Assembly (NCBI GenBank): GCA_019843655.1
Contig: JACDQD010000005.1
Span: 28,406,954 to 28,470,953 of the forward strand
DNA: 64,000 nucleotides
Direction: 5' to 3'
DNA from: Lethocerus indicus
Lineage: Eukaryota; Arthropoda; Insecta; Hemiptera; Belostomatidae
In this document: positions 10,387 through 24,438 of the stretch, one piece after another
Layout of the letters: each line of letters begins with the position of its first letter
Position numbering within the stretch: position 1 is the stretch's first letter
Notes under the pieces: model-generated
The model's input: only the letters and a program-made list of their open reading frames with translations
Told to the model about the DNA's origin: nothing
Databases searched by the model: none
Translations under genes and position numbers: made by a program

Positions 10387-13300
10387 TCGGAATTCCTTTT
10401 TAATTACTCCTTTCCCCCCGACCCTATTCACATTGTACACGGGCATCTATCAATTTTGATTTGAGAACGGCACTCATACCAGAAAAAACTATGGAATGGA
10501 CATGATAATATCCTTTCGTTTAAATCGGTTGAAGTATGTAATTGAAGGGGTGTGGAAGGAACTCAGTTTGGCGGTGAACGACTGTTGAAATACAAGTTTG
10601 TATAATTAGATAAGGCCATTATTCTATCGATTATTCTATTGCCAATACGATGTAATGAGTGTAGAGTAGATGGGCGATCGACTAATTAGATACTGCAGAT
10701 GGTCGGGTCCAGCATAGCAAAGTGCTGAGGGGTTTACCTGGTTTCGCACGCATATTATTGGTATATTACTTGTGATAAATATTCCCGTAATTTATCGCCC
10801 GTGGCTCGTAATTATAAGGAGCCGAACAATCCGTTACACGTTTTGAATTGGCCTAATATCTCCGAGGGTGGATCACAGGTGCCTCAGGGTCGGGGAGACA
10901 CGTACGCGCGGTTCTCTTTACCAGAACTTAGGGTTGTATAAGACGACGAGCAATCTGGGAGTTTGGGAGGTATTCTGTGGGGTTTGGGCCTGACAGGGAG
11001 CCGCTGTTGACATATCTGAGGTCCTCTCTGGTGGCGGTCCCCCCCCCCCATTCCCCCCGACACAACTTGTATTTCCTCTAACACAGTTGAACTTAAACAC
11101 CCTTCCTCTCCCCCTCCCTCCTCTCTTAGGCATGTTTCCCTACAAATGTCCCTATATTCAGGTGTATTCGCCTATTTGTATACCGAGCATGTATACCGGG
11201 CATGTATACAGACCACCGCCTCCCTTCCAACCATGTCGTTAGACCTAAATAGGTTTTCTGGCCGCACCCCGCATCATTTTGCATATGTACCCTTACACTT
11301 TACCCACTGCGCATCGCGTCTATTGTTTCTATCAATATTTACTACGATGTATACATTTTTATTAACACTTTGTTAATAAAAAATCTGGGTACACACCAAT
11401 ATCTTCTCCTATTCTTCTAGAAACTTTGCAATTATTATCTTCAGTTGCCTTTGACACTCAAAACAGAATGCATTTATTTATATATTTGTACCATAATTAT
11501 TATAACAAATTAAGAATTATTGCTGCTGTACTTGCTATAAATTTGTTATCCACGAAAACGTTATGTTTCACTGCTGCCAGCCCACTGAGGAAATATATGC
11601 TGGAGGAACTTTAGACCCATTACGGGAAGATTATCTGAGACGAGTCCTTCAAACGTCCTTTTGTCTTTTATTAATATTTCTATTCAAGTCCTCCGCGGTA
11701 TATATAAAAAAAGCGAATATATTCTGAAAAAAAATGGTAAAACTCCAAGTAGGGAAATAAAAAGGCTGCCTGGAATTTGTGACATTCATCAAACAAAATT
11801 CATGCGTCCTTCAGTTTTATCTTGTTACACGTTCTACGGTATAAAACAAGGGGCTCATTCTTGTGTCATGCACTCCCCGGGTATATCTAAATCGTAAACT
11901 TGGTCCAGGTTAATCCTCAGACGACACCACCCCTGCAGATATTTTCCTCGCGCTTATTCCTGGATTTGTTGAAAATTCACCTCGGGGTTTTTCATAATTT
12001 TATTAAAACGCGATAGCGAAATAAATAACTGCACGAGGAATCATAAAATTATTAAAATTAATTCGATGAACAAAGAACGGTTTCAATAAAAGAAAAACAT
12101 TTCTTCGCATTTTAGCGATCCAATTATTGTGTTGGTTTTCAGTAACGACTTCCGATAACTAAGTAGAATAAAAAGGAGATAAACGGGAATTTCTTTGGAT
12201 TATTGCAGATTTCTTCAGTCGGGTTTCTTATCGGGTAAAACATGTTCCCTAAACCATGTTAAATAACTTCGTCCACTTTTGGCCGAAATCCAAAGATCGT
12301 CTATAATTTATACAAAATGACTTCGCTTCTACTTCTACTAATACTGCGCTCCGTTGTTCCAGAAATGATCTGTTAACAAAATTCAAATTTAAATATAAAT
12401 AAATATAATCCGTTAGTTACTAAATTTCCCTGACGTACGTGGGTTTAAATATTCACGGATAAATGTATATTTCATTTAAATATTTATCCGAAGTATAAAA
12501 ACTATATCGGTAGGTAGGCAGTTCAACAGACTGAGATATTAGGTTGAATGTGCCCTCGCACTCGAGATATATTGATTACTGGCGCAGATGTATGTTTGTT
12601 TCTATATTTCGTTCTCGCGGAACGAAACGGTTTTTTTCGAAACGGTCGCCGAAATTATATCCAGACTGGAGCGAAAATGGGGTACGGAATTCTCTTTACC
12701 AGTCACAATAAAAGTTGGCGGGATGAAAGACAGTTTTCAAATTTCACGGATGCCGACGTCCCGTCTGTCTTTCGGCGTCTGCAGACGTCGTTCTCTGTCT
12801 CCCCCGCTGCCCCCCCCCCACCGACCAGACAAACATAAAAAAACGTCAAAATACGGTTTTCCGGACAGGCCCCGTTTCCGGGAAACTCGTGGACCGTATA
12901 ATCGGCTTTTATTTAAGAGAACCGGTCGGAGGAGGGGGGAAGCGGGGTGAGGGGCGAAGCCGAGCTGACACAGCAACCCCCCGCGAGGCGTCACCCCGTC
13001 CCTCCCATCGCCCCCACGGCCCTGCCTTTGCGTTTGAATCAATCTTGAAGCACATTGAAGTCAATGCGCATTGTCAAAGGCCCCCGGGTTGTAGTAGACC
13101 CGTATTGAATTCACCCCGAATCCCCCTTTACATACCCTCGGAGACGTTTCCTGTGGTGGTCCCATAAACCGAGCGATATACAGGGAATGCGATATGTCGA
13201 GTATAGTATAAGTAACGCGACTGCAACTAGAGATCCGACGATAATAGAGGTTAAATCCCTCTGCAACGGGGTGCACAGACGCGACCGTAGCGTCATCTAA

Positions 13301-16300
13301 TATAGATGAAACTACTGCTTTTAGATTATCGAATTACGGTAGCCTGAAATTGAGGAAGTAGCCACCGATTCTATTTCCTCAATCTCTGCTAGAGAGGAAC
13401 TCATCAAGAATCTGAACTGAGCAGAATTCTAAACTATCGAAATAAAGCATTTTAATATTAGTTCGGTTTTGGAATTGATTCAAAATTTGGCCCACTATCG
13501 GGGATTGAGCCCCTAATTGAGGAGCTGTGTTGGGCCCGACAAAAAAAATTCTCTTCAATTGTAATGAGAGTAGAAATCTAAGAGAGTATACTACATAGAA
13601 TTTTTATTTTCGAAATAAGATTTAAATGGAAAAATTTCCTTCCTTAATTTTCTTTTGAAATTAAATGTTGATAATTTCAGTAACAACAGTACAGAGTAAC
13701 ATTTTAATTGATACTAGACGGTTGGGAACATCTATTCCATTTGCAAAAAGGAACTGTAAATGAAATTATTTATATTTGTTACTATTTAAATTTCTAGTAT
13801 AATTTCGAAAATTCAATTTATTAGGAAGATATTCTTTTAGTGGCACTTATTCAACCGTGTAAAAAACCAGCGATATAGGTTAAAATTTCTGAATTTAAAA
13901 CTTCGGCGTACTACGGCGCACACGGTTTGATCTAATTTTCCCTTTTTGGTGTCGCTTCTCACTAGCCAGTTTTCGGACAGGCCAACACGTATCCGGTTTC
14001 AGACTCCGACATGCAGGGAGAAAGTTTTTTAGCCTCACTTTTATATTATCCGCACATTTATGTTATCCCCGGCTCCGGGGCTACCCCATAGTCCCGCCTT
14101 GATGGTCCCTCTGAAGCGTTCGGTCTACCTTTATATTTGCGCCTCTCTCTGTATACTTGTAAGAAGTGTCGCGAGTTATCAGCTTGACTTACTGCCCGAC
14201 AGCCCAAGTAAGCCGATTTGTACAAGATTGGCTCTGGACACATCAACCTCAATAATATATCTATTTCCGCGCTCAACTAAAAGTATAAAGTATGTGTCAT
14301 TGACAAACAGAATTAGAACCTTACATTTAGCATTCATCCTTAACGTGTAAATCTACATTATGTGAATTGAAAAGATTTATGCAATAAAAGATATAAAAAT
14401 ATTTATGCTATATACATGCTTCAGTATAAAGCATTATTGACAGTCTAACAATGTTAAAAATCAATCAAAATATGAATTATAAATAGAAAAACTTTAAATG
14501 TCAGTGAACTGATGAACAAACACGTCAATGAACTGTAATAATTACTAAACCAATAAAACAACTTTAGGATTATTAATACCCGATTTATAGAGCAATGTTC
14601 GATTTATTGCCCATTTATTGTAAATGTTTAATTGGGCACTTTCTTCATAAACTGGCTTTAGCTATTGTTTAAAATCGATTTATTTGTCAATAGAAAATTA
14701 TTCAGATGGCCAAACATTCCATTTATGCTTTTATTGTCATAATAATGATGGAAAAAAATTGTTGTGTTAAATTTAAATTATTAGGAGTTATATTGAGTTG
14801 TGTAACATTACTTAATATATATAAATCGATGTATTTCTTTAATATTAATTATTTGTTTAATATATTTCAAATTGTTTAATACTCATTATCACCATAAATA
14901 TATTCAATTTAACGTTCAATACCTTATAGGAATTATTTGATTAAAAATTGCCGTAATTTGTAGCCAGAAATTGTAACCGGGCAGACTGATTAAATGAAAC
15001 TAATCGCGGTTAGATCGGTAACAAAGTTTGAAAGGGCGTTCAAAAACTGTTTAATTGGGGAAATCCAGTCGGGGAAAATAAATGGTAATTAGAAGTCCAA
15101 ATATGATGAGCGGGCTTTTATGGACTGAAATTGAATGCGGCTCATTATTAGCTCGTAGCCACCTAGTTAATGAACAAGCTCTTATCGGGTCCGGGGAAAT
15201 TTCTTTTAATATTCCCCCTAATTTTGCGCTTTTGATCTTAAAAAGGCCGTTTCTTTCCCCTCCTAATATTCGGAGTATTAATACATCATCGGGAGAGGCC
15301 CAGAACATTCTGTACAATATGAAATCCTAGACTACTTATTCCTTCATTTACTCTGTCTAATGCTTAATCTTATAGACCCTGTCCTTGGAACTATATTTTT
15401 ATCCTGTTTAAGCCTATCTGTATTTTATACTTATTGTCAAGAAAAACAGTATATGACTATTATACGACTGCATATTCTACAATGCCACGAAAATGTGAAC
15501 ATGAAAAACAATTAGGATCAAAATAACTTTTTTTTCATGGTAAGGTTACTGTAGGAATCGTTGTCATTTCAGGCGACTAAAACGAGGTTGCCTCTGTATC
15601 CGTTAGAAATCTGTTGCATTAGGACTTCGACTAGAGGAAACTACTAAAGGGAGTAGTGCTACCATCCTTCGCTACGTGTTCAGAAAGGTCCTGGGGTAAT
15701 AAGTGGGGCTGTTTGCCGGTAACCCGTGCTCCTGCTGTATATAAGGACAATAATAATAAGGCGTGTATACGCCGGGAAATATGTGATGCGGAGGCTTCGT
15801 TATGCGGCCCACATAACGGGGGGTTGTGTGGATGGGGGGAGGGGGGTAACTTCCCCCGGCGACATTTTATAATAACCAATTTGCCGGTGGCAGCATAATG
15901 GGACCCGGCCCCTTCTTACGCTCGCACCTCGCACGACGCGCTTTTACCCACATCCTAAATTGCTTTCACTCTAAGTCTCTCTATTTCCTCGCCCTCCCCC
16001 CCTCCCGCCGTGTACGCAGTACACATCTCAAAATCTTCGGTATTTATGCCCGTCTTCCAAGTATTTTATGCTTTATATTTTACGAAACCTTTTTTGATCC
16101 TGGAAACGGGACTTTCTGTAAATAAATTAGTATTATAAGGTGGCCTCATTAATTTAGTGACGGGTTGCTACAAAATATTTGCGGTTAGATTACCTATATT
16201 TAATTTGTTTATTTCCAAAAAGGACAAGAGAGTGGTGATTGTAACTAACATTCCTCTTCTTCTATTCGCCTTATTCGTGGTTGTAAATTGTACCAAAAAA

Positions 16301-19300
16301 AACGAATTTATCGAGAATCCTAAGCACGTTTAATGTCCTAGTTTTCAGGTTTCATTCATACAGAAATACTGAAATGATTATATATATATACTTGGGTGTA
16401 GTTCGTTTCACTTCATTATAGTACTTTAGTTGTCGAGCGATTCGAAATGTACAATAATGCAGGTAAAAACACTTGCAGTTAAACTTGGCCGTTTTAATAG
16501 GTTCAATCGTCACGCAATCTGTCGAAACGTGAATTGTCGGACATTTTATGATAATTTAAAGATCAATTTTTTTATATAGTCGACGGGTTATATGGAGCAC
16601 CGATTCCGCTACTAATCATCCCGGTTAAAAAGTTTGTATCTGCCGTCAGTCGGCGCTTTTATACGGAGCCAGATAATTATTTTTTAATTAATATTTTCAG
16701 TTAATAATAAAATATACTTTTATATTGTGGTACGCGGAAAGTTGAAAAAAACACCGGATCCTCATGAAAATTATATAGGCTAAGTTACCAAAAACCTGCC
16801 AACTTCGATTCTCGTAGACAGACATTGGTTTGACTGGAACTTCAGAAGTTGTTAATACCGATCTCATTAAAAGTTTAAGCGGAATTCGAAACATTCAAAA
16901 ATGTTATTCCCCACTCATTTCACCAAATATTTACTGTTAACTGAAGGCATTTTAAAGGATCAGAGGCTAATATTTGGCCAAATTCTCTGAGCCAGCATAA
17001 TTGTTAAGCGGCAAAAATCTTATTCTTTCCCTATTTTATTCACTCCGAAATTTCACACAATTCAAATATGTTATAAACAAAACCTATATAATAATGAATG
17101 GTTATGATTCTTTAAAAATATTAATTGAAATCTCTGTTAAGATTTGGCAATTTAATTTATATACATATACCTTAATTTTTTGTTAGAGTGTACAGATCGG
17201 TGAAATCTGTGACTCTGGCCAAAATCGGGCGCACTATAGTCTGATGTGTAAAAGCAATAAAGTTTGTTGTTGTCTGGAGTCATCGTAAAGTTAGGAGGGA
17301 ATGAAATGCGGGAGGGGGGGCCTGCTCAGTGGGGAAACCGGAATAAAACGGGGTTGTTTGTTATGAGAGAGAACGGCTTTCAGACGTTCGGGCCTGTCTG
17401 CATCCTTCCCGTCATTGGCAACCGTTCGGCTTTCCCTTATCCTGTCATTATCTTCACAATCTTCTGCCGAATTTTCCAACCCTCAATTCGCCTTATTTGT
17501 CCGTATCGAACGGACACGAACGCCAGATTCCCTTCCGTACTCTACGAATACCGTAGAATAATTTAGAGCTAAGGGAAACTAATAGATTCAGTCAATATAA
17601 TAGAGCAGTGATCACTGGACGATTTTATGTCTATTTGCTCCCGGGTTTAAGGATTTCGATAGATCGATTTCTAGGAGGAAATTTCCTCCCTTCCGGGAAC
17701 CGACCCCGAAACCGTTGAACCGGGGAATCTCAGTGTTATTTGAAATCCCGAAATTAATTTTGAGGCACATTGTCCGGCCGGGAAACAGAAACGTCGTTTC
17801 CGAATGTAGACATTCAGATTCACGCCGACGTCGCACCCCACAACGAATCAACGAGTTCAAACGTCTCGTTTATTAAAAAATTGTTCCATTTTCAATTTAC
17901 ACTCGTTATAAAAGCCGCGTATCGCGGACAAATGACAACTGTCGAGGACACACGAAGGTAGCTTAAAAAAAAACAAACACAAATCGCGTTGGAAACCGGA
18001 GGTGCACAGAGACCCAGCCCCCCTCAACCAAGGATTTAGTGTCAAACAATGTTAGCTGTGAAAAATTCTATTTTCTGATACGAGATAGGTTTTATACTGA
18101 ACACAGAGATAGCAGTATGCATATCAAATATATTCAGCCGCATATTTCCCCTCACTGCCATTGTAGCATTTTATTTCATACAATTTTAATTGTTGGTTGT
18201 AATCGATTTTCGATATTGAATTCAGTCATATCAAATGGTCGCAATTTTATGAATCCAGATAACACGTTTCCTCATTTTTTTCTCCACTGACTGTTTTCAA
18301 TTTAATCGATAAGGAAGGATAATCCAATAATTTAAAAAAAGGATTTTAGTGTTGTATTCTCAAAACACTTATGAAAGCCAGAGGTTATGTATATATATGT
18401 ATATATAATTAATTTTCTGTCAATGCTTTCAACTTTGCCAGAAATTATCATTTCATTACGTCAGTTCAATACTTTGTTGAACGGTTTTCAAGCTGTCTCG
18501 CCATCGTGAACGGGTCTTTCTCGTTAATCCGAAGATCAATGGGCGACGGGGGAAGAATGCGCCGCACGGAGGAAACTATTGAAGCTGATTAAACTCAAAT
18601 TTGCACCGCACATGGCGGAAACTGCGCGTTAATTATTCACGCTCTTCCACGTAGGTGACGTTATTGATTTTAGTACACTTGAAGCCGGTTTTAATGGCCA
18701 GAACTTCATTTCCCACACACTCTGTTGCGGAGTTTCGAATTTAGCCTTGTCTCAAGAAAAATAAACGGGCGTAAGTGAACATCACTAATAATTAGTATTA
18801 CCGAAATTCTATAGCGTACGAAGTATTTTTTTAAGTCGGTTAAGTTTTTTGAAAGTTAAGTCTGATGTTCTACTTTCACTTTGACACTAGACTATTCGTA
18901 CTTTCAAAAAAGAGGAAATTTCGTTCTTTAATAACTGTACTATCAATATTTAAATATGTACGAAGGTTTTGAAAGTAATGCTAACAACGTTTGTGGTAAT
19001 ATTGTATATTCCAAATGTAAAAACATTGGAGTGCACATTAATATATACAGAAACACTAAAACCTTATAAGAGAATAATAACCTTAAATCCTTAATATTAA
19101 TATTATAATTTTATTTATCCCCTCCATTCAACCACTAGAACGTCGCGATTTACTTCAGAGTGAACTGCATTGTTGACATAAAGGGAGTTTAAAACGTGAT
19201 TTAATAGTATAAATTAATCTGCCTGTATTATTTGTTCGTGTCTTTATGATACCCAGGCGTAATTTTTAATATGTATAAGAAAATAAATTTTCGGATTTTA

Positions 19301-21638
19301 GATTTATTCAACTTTAACAGTAACATGTCCCGGGGGAAATTTCAAGTACAGGGGAACGTGACGGCGCGGCGTGGGTTTTCGGATACATTGACCCCCCGAG
19401 TGTATATCGACTGAAAGTATCATTTTGAAATGTGGCCGCTACGTGGGGGCGGCGTAAGGGGGGCAGTGGGCTCTTTCAAGTTTAAAAATGCATGAAACGT
19501 GCGTTGTGGGCTCGGATCGATGTGTCGCTGGGCCATTGCTGGCGTTAGGGCTGGCTGGGCGGTAGGGCCGCCGCCGCTCTCTCAAAATGCGTACCGCTGC
19601 CGGTCATCGCATATTCATCCCAAATGAATATCGGTTCATTTCCATAACGGACTCACATTACCCGCCCCCCGGTCCCCCTTGCCACTTCACCCGAAATACA
19701 TCGAGGGCTCTTTCCCTCGTGCTAAAGTGTTTCCGCCGACCGGCCGCTGAACTCGGGCCCGAGATATCGCCCCCCCTCACGCCGCACCCCCCTGTAATTT
19801 CGGCACTTCGCATCGTCCTAACCTCCTGTGGACATTATTATTAAAGTGTCTCAACAACAATAACGAGACATTCTTTTTAAATATACATGTAATAAACCAC
19901 GGCCTAAATCCTGCTATTACAATTATTTACTGTAATGTTATTATCTTTGAACATTGTTAGTTAACTGAAATTACTCTTGTGATCTTCTGGCCCACTCGCA
20001 AAGTAGAAAACATATAGAGAATGATGAGCGCAGATATTGGCAGAAAATATATAAGTTAGAGTAACGATTACTCCCGGGTAATTTTGTTCAAATAGAATTA
20101 ACCGTAAGGACTTTATGCGAAACGTATGCCTGATTTTTCGCATTGAGAAGGGCTCCAAGCCTATATGGAACTTGATGATCGCCGCTTTAAAGTATTCGTA
20201 CGTTCCCTTCTCATCAGGTTATCCCATTAAATATTGACGGGGAGCTCCGTCCTCTCGGGTTATCGGCTTTTGAGAAAATCCCGGGCGCGAAACAAAGCGC
20301 CCTGGAGGCTTTTCAAGGGTAAAAGATTTATCCATTTCTCTCCAACCCCCCCCCCTCCAGTGTCTCACTCTTTTAGCAAAAAAGCATGAAAAAACATAAG
20401 CAAAAAAGAGAAAAGGTAGAGGGGGCGTTTTTCCAGGAGGAGCGACGGCCATTAATTATTGAAGACGGCAGATCTCCGCCCCTCGGCTTCCTGTTTGTTG
20501 GTACGGGGGTGGAAATGACTTTCCTTTTCCGGGCGCCGGCAGGGGCCCCCGCTCAAAGACCCGTAATTGGATTAAATCGGCAACACATTTGGTAAAGTCC
20601 CCGGGCCCCCTTTGTCTTTTATAGTCCAGTCGGAATAAGTTGACGGCTGACGTTTCTCTTTGTCGCGTCTCTGTCCATTTTGGGACTAATGAAAATTGGC
20701 GCGAGGCCTGCCGAATTAGACAGCCATCGCGGAAATTCTTATTTTTCAGACCCTCACAGTAAAATTGGAAGAGATAGTAAGTACTGTTGCGTATGAAGCA
20801 CTACCGCAATACCCATTGTTGCAGATAAGTAGAAAACCCCACATACCTATACGATATATTGATCATTTTGTACAGCATATTCCATTCACGTATGAAATTC
20901 AGTTATACATTAAAACAATACATTTCTCGGTCTGTTAACACCAAATAATCTCTTTCCGATATTTGTAAATACTGCGCATATTAAACCGTATAAATATTTG
21001 TCGAGTTTGAAATTCCCATTCATGTTATTAATGCAGTTCGGTGCAGTGAAGTATGTTATATCACAACCAGCTAGTTGTTGAGTGAAAGGGATATTGAATG
21101 AAATTGAAATATTCATTTATAATATAGGAAAAACATTCTGGTAGTTGTTTTTACTTTGGAATATGCGTGAACCCTGCAGACGGAACACCGCTTTTTTAAA
21201 ATTTGTTTCACAATGTTATAACGATCGTTTCAGAATAACTATACATAATTTTGGAAAGCGGTATCTTGTCGATTCGAATGAAATGTTACAAGTTCGGTAA
21301 TGTCAAGCGCATAATAAATAACAAATGCCGCTATCTTCAATACCGACGCCAATTATTTTTGGGCGGCTTAAACTCGGTCCTTTGATTAGTTCGTTTTTGA
21401 GCGTCACGGTTTTATCTGCGTATCAATGCATCGACAATCCTTTGAAGAGAAATAGGATTAATCTTTTCGGGGATTGAGTAGCGGCAAACTGTTAACTACC
21501 GTCTCGTTATATTTATAATGTTTTCCTAGATATAATTTTGCTTTTTGCGGACGTCACTATACTAGATGCTAAATACTATGAGTATACTAAATAATTATTA
21601 ATTTAAAAAATTATGAAAAACCAACTACACTCTACAAC

Positions 21639-21686
21639 ATGGTTCAATGTTTAAAGGCGAATTATTATTCGTGTATATTGAACCAT
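21639..21686. other. Hairpin with 10-bp outer stem
   Basis: ATGGTTCAAT (21639-21648) is inverted as ATTGAACCAT (21677-21686), enclosing a second stem, CGAAT/ATTCG (21658-21662 and 21667-21671). Total span is 48 nt, too short for a typical pre-miRNA. It may be a repeat remnant. Confidence 0.5.
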
Positions 21687-21922
21687 TTAATTAGGGATTT
21701 GGAAACTTGGATTGTGTCTCACACAAGGTACAATCCAGTACAGATTCACAGCCTGTCCGGTAACGTGAGCTGAAAGGATAAATCCTGAAAAAATGTTCGC
21801 GGGATTCATTAATCAACTAAACCGCTCAGAGCCTGGACAGTATCCATAATTCTAACCGAATCCGTGTTTGAATCCCAAATACCGATTACTTTCTCAAGTT
21901 TCTTACCCATTGTATTTGTGTT

Positions 21923-21924
<2 letters not shown>

Positions 21925-21970
<46 letters not shown>
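21925..21970. repeat. (TA)n microsatellite
   Basis: About 23 uninterrupted TA units. Confidence 0.95.
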
Positions 21971-21973
<3 letters not shown>

Positions 21974-22698
21974 CATATTTGCTCGATAATGCGCTCGCTG
22001 TAAACTCTCTATAATTTTTGTCAAAGTCAAAATTGTCAGCCAATATTAATTAATATAATTGACCGATTTAATTAAATTTTTGGGGTATAAAAGTTAAAGG
22101 TAGTATAAATTCCAATGGATGTTACCAAAAATATGAATTATGTGTCGAATCTCTGTCAAGGTATTATTGAATGATCTTTTCTTTACTATTTTGTCTCTGC
22201 TATAATATTAAAACAGGTTATGGTTGTAATAAGGCGAAACGGACATTGTAAAAGGGGGCAAGAATTTGATTGGAAGGGGTCATTCATTATACCCGAGTTA
22301 TAAACTGGCGCTTTGGCCGGGCAGCAGGCAGGTAACGACTCTGTACGCTGGATGACCCTTAAATTTACTATTATTGTCGGCGGTGTCCACTTCGTCCGCT
22401 GAACCCAGTCGTAAAAACCCGTTTTATGCCCTCCTTCAGCCCGGCTCTCGCTTCGCCTAACAAGGGATATTTAATATATAAAATTCTCGGGCCAACGTAT
22501 AAACAACAAGCGTGGGCGGCGTTAACAGTCGTCATTTTTTGTTTAGTGTCCAATTCGCGATGCTATGACAAAGCTACAGGAAATATACAATTACAAATGA
22601 AGGTCATAAGGAGTGAAAAATAACTTTTTTTATGATTAATTCACAATGGCTATATGTACCCAGTTATTTGCAATGAATCCGCAAAATCTAATACAGTA

Positions 22699-22931
22699 GA
22701 TTTCGTGTATTTCTGTCTTCTCTCGCTGGTTTGGTCTTTTGCTAGACCGGCAGTGACAGTGCAGTGAGGATGGCCCAAAAACATCCAAAGTGCCAAAAGT
22801 GACTAACACCGCTACTAAATATGGCGAGCAGCCGAAACCGGTCTAGCAATAGACCAAACCAGCGAGAGGAGATAGAAACATACGAAATCTACGGTATCCC
22901 AACCCTTCGCAGACCACAAAACAGGTAAATT
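22699..22931 (+). mobile_element. Foldback repeat family, copy A
   Basis: Arms of about 54 bp (22697-22750 and 22838-22892) are inverted and about 90% alike, both containing CGCTGGTTTGGTCT. The right side continues to a terminal motif (22893-22926, ending CAGACCACAAAACAGGT) that is missing on the left. The flanks carry a 14-bp direct repeat with one mismatch (22685-22698 and 22932-22945), a likely target duplication. The unique centre (CAGTGACAGTGCAGTG onwards) is shared with copy B. No protein is encoded. Confidence 0.65.
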
Positions 22932-24420
22932 AATCTGATACAGTAGTACAGTCCCAATTTCCCATTTAATACGGTTATTTTGTATTATCGAGATTATGGT
23001 TTAGTTATGTTCTGAACGTGAGTTTTGTTTCTCTGACTGGTGTAAGTATAACTCATATGTTATGTGAGTATATATTTAACGTTATCTGCCCAGTCTATAT
23101 GCTGATCAATTAGCACTAAATGTACTTCACCACTAATATGGGAAACTTGTAACAAGGGGGACCGTCGAACTAGTTTCGAATCAGCGGCAGCCATGTAAAT
23201 TGCCGCCGCGAACAATTTTCTTCTTAATTTAATCCCGTTTTCCGTCAATTATTTTGTATTGATAATGAGAATATGCTAATTAGGGAAATATACTAAATCT
23301 AGCGGTAGTTGAAGCACAGATTTTATGAGAATTATATTTGACGGTTGATGAATTTTGTGAATTTTGGTCCGTTACCAAGTAGACATTGAAGTATCGCCAG
23401 TATTTACTTCATTCCGCTTGGTTTCTATTGGAAATTTGAATATTCTCCGTTCGAGTAACGAAAGGTTTCTATAGGGAGCGAGTACTTGTCAGAACGAAAT
23501 TTCCAGTTCAAATTATGCAGAGGTATTTGCTGATATATTTAAATCTGGATTTCTTAGTCGAGTTAATTTCGATCAGTTTATTTTAATCAGATACCGGAAT
23601 AAATAAGCTATTATTAATCAATTCAAATTTGCACTTAATCGAAACTCGTCCCTGGGAAATCGAATCCCTAGTGCAATAATAAGCCAAGTCAATCTGAACT
23701 TCGAACAAAAAAATTTATTAAAATATTACCTTTCTATTAATGTATTTTTTTGGTGAAAAACAACTTGGCGAATATATTCCCTTTATTGTTTACCGAATTG
23801 CGATTCCCCCGATTCAGAATACACGTAGAATATGTTAGTATAGCGCCTGTCGTCCTGATAAACAAAGCCAATGCAGTGGAACACGACGTTGCTCGGTGAT
23901 GAATATCGACGATATTGTGAAGCGGGCCTGCATGTAAGATGAGGAAGGTGGCGGGGTAGGCAGGAATGTGAAACCGGTATCTCTCAGCCCGGATGTTCTG
24001 ACAAGTATAAGACTTTCCCCACCCTCAGCCAACACTACTGACGTACTGTTATGGCGTCGCTCGTCTAGGCCGCCACCCTATACGCGAATCACCTCTGCGA
24101 AACGCAGCTCGTAATTAACTCCGTTCTCCCGGCAACAAACCGGCAGTACGTTTTAACTGTAAAGTGAACCTCGGTCTTACAACCCACCCGCGATATAACA
24201 TAAGTCATATAACACGTCAGTTACGCTTCAGGTTCTCTTCGATATAGGGATATAATATCGTTCATATATATACTCTATAGGGATATATAGTATAATTTCA
24301 TCAGTAATATTTACTTAGTTTTTATCCCATTGTCGCTCGTATATTACCGAGAATAATAGCAACATTGTACCTTGATTCGATAAATCGTAAAATCATCCAG
24401 AAACGTTCAACTTTCATTAA

Positions 24421-24438
24421 ATCAGACAGCTGTCTGAT
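24421..24438. other. Perfect 18-bp palindrome with central E-box
   Basis: ATCAGACAGCTGTCTGAT equals its own reverse complement. The centre CAGCTG is an E-box for bHLH factors. Nothing nearby shows whether it is regulatory. Confidence 0.7.

Larger units (their letters stand above)
10390..22680. other. Noncoding mosaic of AT-rich DNA and GC-rich islands
   Basis: GC-rich islands with C/G runs at about 10860-11120, 12740-13150, 15780-16010, 17300-17350, 19320-19820 and 20220-20620, separated by AT-rich DNA. Frames up to 120 codons (for example 12588-12950) change composition along their length, overlap in several frames and show no domain, so none is called. A weak TATAAAA with a CAGTT 26 bases later lies at 12494-12524. 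Confidence 0.5.

Noticed and set aside
12494..12524. TATAAAA with CAGTT downstream
   Set aside because: Spacing is about 26 bases, the initiator lacks the leading T, and no good exon follows.
12588..12950. 120-codon + strand frame
   Set aside because: Overlaps other long frames on both strands in a GC-rich patch, has low-complexity Pro/Arg runs, and shows no splice-bounded codon bias.
23655..23680. Box B-like GGGATTCGATTTCCC on the minus strand
   Set aside because: The T-arm-like stem is fair, but no box A or anticodon arm lies at the right distance.
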